Source: Peptococcaceae bacterium BRH_c4a (GTDB lineage: Bacteria > Bacillota > Desulfotomaculia > Desulfotomaculales > Desulfocucumaceae). Taken from it: a DNA stretch of 38,270 nt. Location: the NCBI GenBank assembly GCA_000961585.1, contig LADN01000021.1, positions 1-38,270 on the forward strand, read 5' to 3'. The position numbers and the translations under genes are program-made. Shown here one piece after another: positions 32,943 through 38,270 of the stretch; position 1 is the first letter of the stretch; every line of letters starts with the position of its first letter. Below the pieces are notes generated by a model. That model was not told the DNA's origin and made no database searches. It was given only the letters and a program-made list of their open reading frames with translations.

Positions 32943-33182
32943 ATGGGGGTGCGGGTTTTGATTATCATAGGATGTGGTGAATGCGGCGGGAAGTATCAGG
33001 TTGTTGAAGCAAGGATGGATAACCCCAAGTGTCCCAGTTGCGGAGTCGAAATACCCGACAAGATACGGGGACCCATTAAGTCCCTGGTGGATGAAAACCG
33101 CAACCGTCCAAACTGGAAACTGTTTATTGATATGGGCAATATGTTTAATATTGAACTTACCGTGAAATCCAGGAGCCAATAA
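32943..33182 (+). CDS. Small zinc-ribbon protein
   Basis: Up to 79 residues. Two knuckles, CGECGG and CPSCGVEIP, suggest one zinc. The ATG at 32943 has no clear ribosome site; a TTG about 15 bases downstream, after GGGGGTGCGGG, may be the true start (about 74 residues). The C-terminal half is not recognisable. It is followed 21 bases later by the next unknown gene and probably co-transcribed with it. Confidence 0.55.
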   Translation: MGVRVLIIIGCGECGGKYQVVEARMDNPKCPSCGVEIPDKIRGPIKSLVDENRNRPNWKLFIDMGNMFNIELTVKSRSQ

Positions 33183-33203
33183 AATAGTGATGGGGTGCTG
33201 GGC

Positions 33204-33605
33204 ATGTGGGTAATACAACCGGATAAAGAAGCGTTTACCTTTGGGCTGGAATTCGTTGTTCCCAATGACATCAATTCATCAGCGGATTTGAAAAAAGAAT
33301 TCTACGACGCAGTTTTAAAAAAGCTGCAGGAAAAGGGCTATAAAACCTTTGAAAAAAAGGTGGCCATTTTAGCAAGGGTTCAAAGAAACAGCCTAAAAGA
33401 GACCGAGGCCGACAGCATTTCCAAAACTCTGCTGGACGCCCTGCATAACTGGAGAAAGGTGAACCAGTATGACGTTCAGGTAGGACCCAGAAGGCTCATT
33501 GAAAACGATTCCTCGGCCTATGTGGCCTCTTTTACGGTGGAAGTAAAAAAGGGCTCCAACAGGGTGGATTACTTTATATGGGAAGTGTGCCCCACGGGCT
33601 GGTAG
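33204..33605 (+). CDS. 133-residue protein of unknown function
   Basis: I chose the ATG at 33204, six bases after GGGGTG, giving MWVIQPDKEAFTFG; the frame opens nine bases earlier at a GTG. A compact alpha/beta soluble protein is suggested by alternating segments (FGLEFVVP, KKEFYDAVLKKLQEKGYK, KVAILARVQ, VASFTVEVKKG). There is no signal peptide or catalytic motif. The Trp-rich C-terminus (FIWEVCPTGW) is distinctive. It is probably paired with the zinc-ribbon gene upstream. Confidence 0.6.
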   Translation: MWVIQPDKEAFTFGLEFVVPNDINSSADLKKEFYDAVLKKLQEKGYKTFEKKVAILARVQRNSLKETEADSISKTLLDALHNWRKVNQYDVQVGPRRLIENDSSAYVASFTVEVKKGSNRVDYFIWEVCPTGW

Positions 33606-33635
33606 AACCCCTTTTAAACCCTCAGCCCCCGAAAA

Positions 33636-33695
33636 CTATTTAAACCGCACCCTATTCATTTTATCGCCAATTTCCAGTTTGTCCACCACATCCAT
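33636..33695 (-). CDS. Possible 19-residue micro-ORF or gene remnant with ideal ribosome site
   Basis: On the minus strand GAGGAGGT is followed, about eight bases later, by ATG and a 19-codon frame (MDVVDKLEIGDKMNRVRFK) ending in TAG. The ribosome site is better than those of most genes around it. It may be a true micro-ORF, a leader peptide, or the surviving start of a deleted gene. Confidence 0.3.
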   Translation of the reverse strand: MDVVDKLEIGDKMNRVRFK

Positions 33696-33747
33696 TCTAA
33701 AAAACCTCCTCGTTTCTTATCGAAATATATGAAAAGGAGTTTTTTTT

Positions 33748-34245
33748 ATGTCTACCACCATTGATGGAGTAATCGCCTGCGCCACCTATCTTCTGGCAAT
33801 TTCAGCCGGAGCCCAGGGGTTGACGGAAACCCTAAAAAACGCCATGCCATGGCTTATGATGGAAAAGGCGCCGTTAAACCCCGAGAGCCAGGACGACATT
33901 TCAGCGGCCTCAAAACTGGAAGGCTATCGGCAGGGGGCTCTGAAGGTAATGGCTACTCTTTCCGCCATGACGCTTATTTGGCTGGCCGAAGTAAATCCCA
34001 TTTATTTTCTCACAGGAAGTGAAGCGCCGCTTAACATACCCCAGATAGTGGCCTGGGGTATGGTTTCATCCTTTGGATCGCCTTTTTTAAATCAAATACT
34101 GAAAATACTTATTTCCATAAGGGATACAAGAAACGCTCTGATTGACAAAAAATCCCCCACACAAGGAATAGGCAGTAAAAAGAACCAGGCAAAAAGTGCC
34201 TTTTTTAAAAGCGACCCCACAGCGACATGCAGTGAGGGGGAGTGA
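33748..34245 (+). CDS. Membrane protein of unknown function with repeat-derived C-terminus
   Basis: 165 residues; AAGGAG lies nine bases before the ATG. Membrane segments are visible near 5-25 (GVIACATYLLAISAGAQG), 70-90 (ALKVMATLSAMTLIWLA) and 105-125 (IVAWGMVSSFGSPFLNQIL). The pattern resembles small phage- or stress-type membrane proteins, but I do not recognise it. The last roughly 15 residues (FFKSDPTATCSEGE) are read from modular repeat copy 3, so the native stop has probably been lost. Confidence 0.6.
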   Translation: MSTTIDGVIACATYLLAISAGAQGLTETLKNAMPWLMMEKAPLNPESQDDISAASKLEGYRQGALKVMATLSAMTLIWLAEVNPIYFLTGSEAPLNIPQIVAWGMVSSFGSPFLNQILKILISIRDTRNALIDKKSPTQGIGSKKNQAKSAFFKSDPTATCSEGE

Positions 34246-34490
34246 TTTAAGTCCGTGCGGAATGTGCCGGAGGCTGCTACTGTCTCTTAACGACCGAGCC
34301 TACGGAATGCTGAGCCGGCTGCAGGACGCAGCCGGAAGCCGGAATCGATGCAAGGATGCGGCGTTGGAGGCGGTCGGCATTCCGTTGGCGACCGAGTTTA
34401 GAGACAGTTGCAGCAGGAGGTTATGTAGGCCGGACTTAAATCGCTCCACCTACCCATTAGCGACCATGTAGCGACCCTCAAGCGACATGC
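34207..34490. repeat. Modular structured repeat, copy 3 (5'-truncated)
   Basis: Lacks the opening hairpins and heptads; starts at AAAAGCGACCCC inside the end of the preceding gene. Two 5' iterons (AGCGACCCCAC, AGCGACATGCA), the complete long stem with its CCGGCTGC/GCAGCCGG head, and 3' iterons AGCGACCATGT, AGCGACCCTCA, AGCGACATGCG. The small differences from copy 4 include paired changes in the stem. Confidence 0.85.
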
Positions 34491-34497
34491 GTCTAAC

Positions 34498-34517
34498 AAA
34501 GCTTAAAGCTTACCGCT
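34498..34517. repeat. Short 7-bp-period repeat
   Basis: AAAGCTT AAAGCTT ACCGCT, abutting the end of repeat copy 3 and about 95 bases before the acyl-CoA synthetase gene. Confidence 0.6.
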
Positions 34518-34611
34518 ATTCAGGGAAGGCACGTATTTATGAAAGCGACTCTGGAAAGTATAAAAAAGGCTTTAGTATAAGTTGACACCGCAGGAAAAGG
34601 TGGAATAAGCA

Positions 34612-36714
34612 TTGGGTATCCTTGACAGTTTTTTCAATCCTGAATCGGTGGCCATCATAGGAGCCTCAAAAACACCCGGAAAGATAGGCAATGCCATTGT
34701 AAAAAGTATAGTAAGCAGCGGCTTCGGCCGGGATGTATATCCGGTTAACCCCCGCGAGGGGGAAATAGAAGGATTAAAATGTTATCCGGATATAGTATCC
34801 ATCGGGAAAAAGGTGGACCTTGCAGTTATATCTGTTCCTGCGGCAACCGCAGTATATGTTGCTGAAAGCTGCGGCAGGGCAGGTGTCAAAAACCTGGTGG
34901 TTATTTCCGCAGGCTTTAAGGAAGTGGGGACAGAGGGGCTCGCCCTGGAAAAGGATCTGGTGCGGATATGCAAAGAATTCGGTATGCGCATGCTGGGGCC
35001 CAACTGTGTGGGTATGATGGACACCCACGTTCCCATCAACGCTTCTTTCAGTGAAGGATTTCCCGCCACAGGGGATATTGCCTTTATCTCCCAAAGCGGG
35101 GCCATGCTGGTGGCCATACTGGACTGGAGCAGATCCATCGGCCTTGGATTCAGTAAAATAATAAGCCTGGGAAACAAGGCTGACCTTACAGAGTCGGATT
35201 TTATTGAGGATGCCGCAGATGACCCCAACACCAGGGTAATTCTCTGCTATATCGAGGATGTGGCCAATGGAAAGCATTTTCTGGAAGCCGCCCGGGTGGC
35301 CAGCAAAAAAAAGCCTGTTATAATTTTAAAAAGCGGCACCAGCCAGGCCGGAGCCCAGGCCGCATCCTCCCATACAGGGGCCCTGGCCGGAAGCAACCTG
35401 GCCTACGATACCGCTTTCCAACAGTCCGGCATAATCAGGGCATCCACCATGGCCGATCTTTTCGATCTGGCGGTGGCCTTTTCCAATCAGCCAATACCCG
35501 GGGGCGATCGGGTGGCGGTGGTTACAAATGCTGGGGGGCCGGGCATTATTACAACAGACCGGATTGAAAATCTTGGGCTGGCCATGTCCCGCTTTCAGAA
35601 AAAAACCATTGAAACCCTTCGGTCTGGACTTCCCGAGGAGTCCAATGTTTACAATCCTGTGGATGTACTGGGTGATGCCAGGTCAGACCGGTTCAGACTG
35701 GCTATGAACAGCGTTCTGGGAGATGAAAATGTTGACAGCATGGTGGTCCTGGTTTGTCCCACAGCGGTAACCGAGGCTGAGGAAACAGCCCGGTCATTGA
35801 TAGAGGCCCACCGAAATTACCCGGAAAAGCCTGTGTTCGCAGCTTTGATGGGCGGCCGGTCCCTGGAGGGCGGGGCCAGGATATTGTCCGGAGCCGGCAT
35901 ACCCTCCTTTACATTCCCGGAAACTGCGGTGTCAGTCATAAGCGGCATGAGCAGGTATTCCAGGATCAGACAAAGGCCTCCCAGGATAAGGGAAGCAATG
36001 GTATCCGGAGTATCCCCGGAAACAGTGCGGGAAATCTTTGAAAGGGTAAAGGATGAGGGAAGGCTGGTGCTCCTGGGCAGTGAATCCGCCGAAGTGGCCG
36101 AAGCCTATGGAATTCCGGCGGCCCCGGTGAAACTGGCCACCACTCCCGAAGAGGCGGCCAGGATTGCGGAAGAAATGGGATTTCCACTGGTAATGAAAGT
36201 GGCCTCCCCCAGGATTCTACACAAGACAGATGTGGGGGGAGTAAAAATTGGAATAAAAACGGCGGAGGAAGTCAGGCGCAGCTTTATAGAAATAACCGAG
36301 AACGTTCACCGTTACCTCCCCCGCGTGGTTATTCACGGCATAGAGGTGCAGAAGATGATGCCAGCGGGAACCGAGCTTATCATAGGGATGTCCAGGGACG
36401 TTCAGTTCGGGCCGCTGATAGCCTTCGGACTGGGCGGCATCTATGTAAACCTTTTAAAAGACGTATCCTTCAGGCTGGCAGAAGGTCTGACCCGGCAGGA
36501 AGCCAAGGCCATGATCAGCGAAACAAAGGCCTATACCCTGCTGAGAGGTTACCGGGGAGAAACCCCGGCTGACATTGACACCGTCATCGACATAATAATG
36601 CGGGCGGCCGCCCTGGTAACTGAGTTCGACCAAATCACAGAGATGGATATAAATCCTGTGTTTGCATACAGTAAAGGGGCCTCCGCCCTGGATATAAAAA
36701 TAACGGTATCGTGA
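34612..36714 (+). CDS. ADP-forming acyl-CoA (acetate-CoA) synthetase, fused alpha-beta
   Basis: 700 residues, both subunits of the NDP-forming family in one chain. Converts acyl-CoA, ADP and phosphate into free acid, ATP and CoA, or the reverse. The N-terminal CoA-binding Rossmann domain has SVAIIGASKTPGKIG. The phospho-histidine is His254 in SSHTGALAG. The C-terminal ATP-grasp part (from about 475) has GFPLVMKVASPRILHKTDVGGV and EVQKMMPAGTELIIGM. The start is TTG at 34612, eight bases after AAAGGTGG. The next gene begins two bases after the stop. Probable use: ATP yield from acetyl- or other acyl-CoA in energy-limited fermentation. Confidence 0.92.
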   Translation: MGILDSFFNPESVAIIGASKTPGKIGNAIVKSIVSSGFGRDVYPVNPREGEIEGLKCYPDIVSIGKKVDLAVISVPAATAVYVAESCGRAGVKNLVVISAGFKEVGTEGLALEKDLVRICKEFGMRMLGPNCVGMMDTHVPINASFSEGFPATGDIAFISQSGAMLVAILDWSRSIGLGFSKIISLGNKADLTESDFIEDAADDPNTRVILCYIEDVANGKHFLEAARVASKKKPVIILKSGTSQAGAQAASSHTGALAGSNLAYDTAFQQSGIIRASTMADLFDLAVAFSNQPIPGGDRVAVVTNAGGPGIITTDRIENLGLAMSRFQKKTIETLRSGLPEESNVYNPVDVLGDARSDRFRLAMNSVLGDENVDSMVVLVCPTAVTEAEETARSLIEAHRNYPEKPVFAALMGGRSLEGGARILSGAGIPSFTFPETAVSVISGMSRYSRIRQRPPRIREAMVSGVSPETVREIFERVKDEGRLVLLGSESAEVAEAYGIPAAPVKLATTPEEAARIAEEMGFPLVMKVASPRILHKTDVGGVKIGIKTAEEVRRSFIEITENVHRYLPRVVIHGIEVQKMMPAGTELIIGMSRDVQFGPLIAFGLGGIYVNLLKDVSFRLAEGLTRQEAKAMISETKAYTLLRGYRGETPADIDTVIDIIMRAAALVTEFDQITEMDINPVFAYSKGASALDIKITVS

Positions 36715-36724
36715 GGTGCGTCAG

Positions 36725-37774
36725 GTGAAAAGCCTTTTTATTATGGGTACCCCGGCCAGTGGCAAGACTGCGGCCAGTGTCGGTCTTGCCCTTAAATTCC
36801 AGCAGGAGGGCTACAGGGTAAATTATTTTAAGCCTGTGGGCATAGCCGGCGGGACATCGCAGGATGAAGACGAAGACGGGGTTTTGATGAAAAGCGTATT
36901 GAGGATGGATCATTCCCTGAAGGACATAATTCCTTGCACCGTGGGGCCCTCATACCTCTCCGGCAACCGAAACTGCGTATCCCTGCAAGAAATAATTTCG
37001 GCCTACCGAAGGGTTTCGGAAGGATCAGACATAGTCATTGTGGGAGGAGCGTCCTTCCCGCATATAATGGGCTGCGTTGGACTTGACTCCATTACCCTGG
37101 CCAGAGAATTCAAATCCACGGCAGTATTTCTGATACACATAGAAAACGACTTCAGCCTGGACAATGCCATTTTCATAAACAGCTATCTGGAGTGCCGGGG
37201 AATTCCCATATCCGGAAATATATTCAACAATGTTCCCAGACCCTTGCTGGCTAAAACCCAGGGAGTCTACCAGGCGGTTATAGAGGAAAAAGGGTACCGC
37301 TCCCTGGGAGTGGTACCCCGTCGGCCGGAAATTGCCTCCCCCACCGTTGCGGAATATTTTGAGGCTCTTGGGGGTGAAGTGCTTTCCGGCAAGGAAAACA
37401 TGGATCGTCTGGTGGAGGATGTTCTTGTGGGGGCCATGACCATTGAGAGTGCGCTGGGATACCTGCGCAGGGCGCCCAACAAGGCTGTCATTACCGGAGG
37501 CGATAGGGCGGATATAGCCCTGGCGGCCCTTGAGACCAGCACTTCGGCCCTGATACTGACGGGAGGGCTTTACCCGGATGTAAAGGTAATCGCCAGGGCT
37601 GCCGAAAGAGAGGTGCCTGTATTGCTGGTGCATTATGACACCTACACCACCCTTGAGAGGTGCGCCGAAATCTCAAGACGCATCCGGCCCGCCGACCGTA
37701 GAAGTATAGAGCTGGCACTGGAAAATATAGATAAATATGTTGACTGGAAGGGAATATTGAAAACACTGAAATAA
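36725..37774 (+). CDS. BioD-like P-loop plus DRTGG-domain protein (phosphotransacetylase-N-terminal family)
   Basis: 349 residues from the GTG at 36725, six bases after GAGGTG; a GTG nine bases upstream also opens the frame but has no ribosome site of its own. Walker A is GTPASGKT (about 8-15). The first half is dethiobiotin-synthetase-like (YFKPVGIAGG, IVIVGGAS). The second half is a DRTGG domain (VITGGDRADIALAALE). The same two domains form the N-terminus of long phosphate acetyltransferases; here the catalytic PTA domain is absent. It follows the acyl-CoA synthetase almost without a gap, so a regulatory or sensing role towards acyl-CoA/acyl-phosphate metabolism is likely. The stop codon coincides with the start of repeat copy 4. 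Confidence 0.85.
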   Translation: MKSLFIMGTPASGKTAASVGLALKFQQEGYRVNYFKPVGIAGGTSQDEDEDGVLMKSVLRMDHSLKDIIPCTVGPSYLSGNRNCVSLQEIISAYRRVSEGSDIVIVGGASFPHIMGCVGLDSITLAREFKSTAVFLIHIENDFSLDNAIFINSYLECRGIPISGNIFNNVPRPLLAKTQGVYQAVIEEKGYRSLGVVPRRPEIASPTVAEYFEALGGEVLSGKENMDRLVEDVLVGAMTIESALGYLRRAPNKAVITGGDRADIALAALETSTSALILTGGLYPDVKVIARAAEREVPVLLVHYDTYTTLERCAEISRRIRPADRRSIELALENIDKYVDWKGILKTLK

Positions 37775-38248
37775 AATAACCGCCTTGTCGGCGGTGCCGT
37801 CTTGCAGACGGCGGAATCCAGAAGCCAGAAGCCAGAATCCAGAATTGTGACAGCCTGCCTTAAAAGCGACCCTCAAGCGACCCCACAGCGACATGCAGTG
37901 AGGGGGAGTGATTTAAGTCCGTGCGGAATGTACCGGAGGCTGCTACTGTCTCTTAACGACCGAGCCTACGGAATGCCGAGCCGGCTGCAGGACGCAGCCG
38001 GAAGCCGGAATCGACGCAAGGATGCGGCGTTGGAGGCGGTCGGCATTCCGTTGGCGACCGAGTTTAGAGACAGTTGCAGCAGGAGGTAATGCAGGCCGGA
38101 CTTAAATCGCTCCGCCTACCCATTAGCGACAATGCAGCGACCCTCAAGTGACCCCGAAGCGACCCCGGAAAAACTCTGGGCTTGCATAAAAATGCTTTGG
38201 CGATTTAGAGCTTTAATGCTTTAATATGGCATATACTTTCCTTAACGA
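37772..38248. repeat. Modular structured repeat, copy 4 (complete)
   Basis: Same order as copy 1: TAAAATAACCGCC hairpin, GCCGTCT-TGC-AGACGGC, heptads at 37814-37848, iterons AGCGACCCTCA, AGCGACCCCAC, AGCGACATGCA, long stem, iterons AGCGACAATGC, AGCGACCCTCA, AGTGACCCCGA, AGCGACCCCGG, then CCCGGA-AAAAC-TCTGGG and the A/T tail ending CCTTAACGA. Outer stem 37905-37921 pairs with 38097-38113 over 17 bp with one G-T; inner stem 37946-37953 pairs with 38066-38073. Confidence 0.88.
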
Positions 38249-38270
38249 TAAAATAACCGCCTTGTCGGCG
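38249..38270. repeat. Modular repeat, next copy begins (cut by window end)
   Basis: TAAAATAACCGCCTTGTCGG starts directly after copy 4, as copy 1b follows copy 1. At least two copies are therefore head to tail here and the array continues outside the window. Confidence 0.7.

Noticed and set aside
37802-38089. Protein-coding frame in the modular repeat (similar frames at 24239 and 34196)
   Set aside because: Frames with Cys/Arg-rich, repeat-translated sequence, no ribosome site, interrupted in some copies; the conserved feature is base pairing, not protein.

Overview
The window looks like chromosomal DNA of an anaerobic, endospore-forming Firmicute of the Peptococcaceae / Pelotomaculum-Desulfotomaculum kind. 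Grounds: recognisable YlbJ and SpoVT sporulation proteins, a soluble PAS sensor kinase of the sporulation-kinase type, AdhE, a diheme-type succinate dehydrogenase/fumarate reductase, an ADP-forming acyl-CoA synthetase, strong AGGAGG-type ribosome sites and frequent TTG/GTG starts. The genus is inference; there is no rRNA or tRNA gene here.

Layout. 1-2012: an IS1634-type insertion sequence whose left end lies at or just outside the window edge. 2155-3450: ylbJ, meeting a convergent sensor kinase inside a 7-bp-period repeat. 4984-7204: a CaiB/AMACR-like CoA enzyme and a LysR regulator, both on the minus strand. 7274-15211: a tightly packed minus-strand operon of six genes. In transcription order it encodes a Cys-rich small protein, a DivIVA-like coiled-coil protein, a 6-PTPS-like domain fused to a large membrane protein, an exosortase (XrtG type) fused to a CBM9-like domain, a processive-type family 2 glycosyltransferase and a membrane-anchored tandem protein-tyrosine-phosphatase. 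15409-18300: a divergent 963-residue STAND-ATPase/BTAD regulator. Both divergent promoters carry GTTAGTT exactly 9 bp before TATAAT, which suggests one regulator controls both. 18418-18954 spoVT and 18982-21618 adhE share a terminator. 21745-22657: a small zinc-ribbon protein and a HAD nucleotidase. 23299-24300: an EamA transporter. 24744-26903: a secreted beta-propeller protein. 27158-28456: a 54-residue unknown and a copper-amine-oxidase-N domain protein. 28945-32146: sdhC-sdhA-sdhB. 32659-34245: small unknown genes. 34612-37774: ADP-forming acyl-CoA synthetase followed by a BioD-like/DRTGG protein.

Two things deserve most attention. The first is the XrtG-type operon (7274-15211). It has unusual fusions, an apparently Ser-substituted exosortase active site, a leader-like Cys-rich first gene and a divergent regulator; it is probably a surface polysaccharide or glycoconjugate system. 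The second is a roughly 450-bp modular repeat in at least four large copies (22655, 24211, 34207, 37772) plus fragments. It begins exactly at stop codons, has 11-bp iterons (AGCGAC-N5) flanking a long hairpin, and that hairpin shows compensatory base-pair changes between copies. A separate layer of 7-bp-period tandem repeats pervades the intergenic regions and forms the C-terminal codons of several genes.
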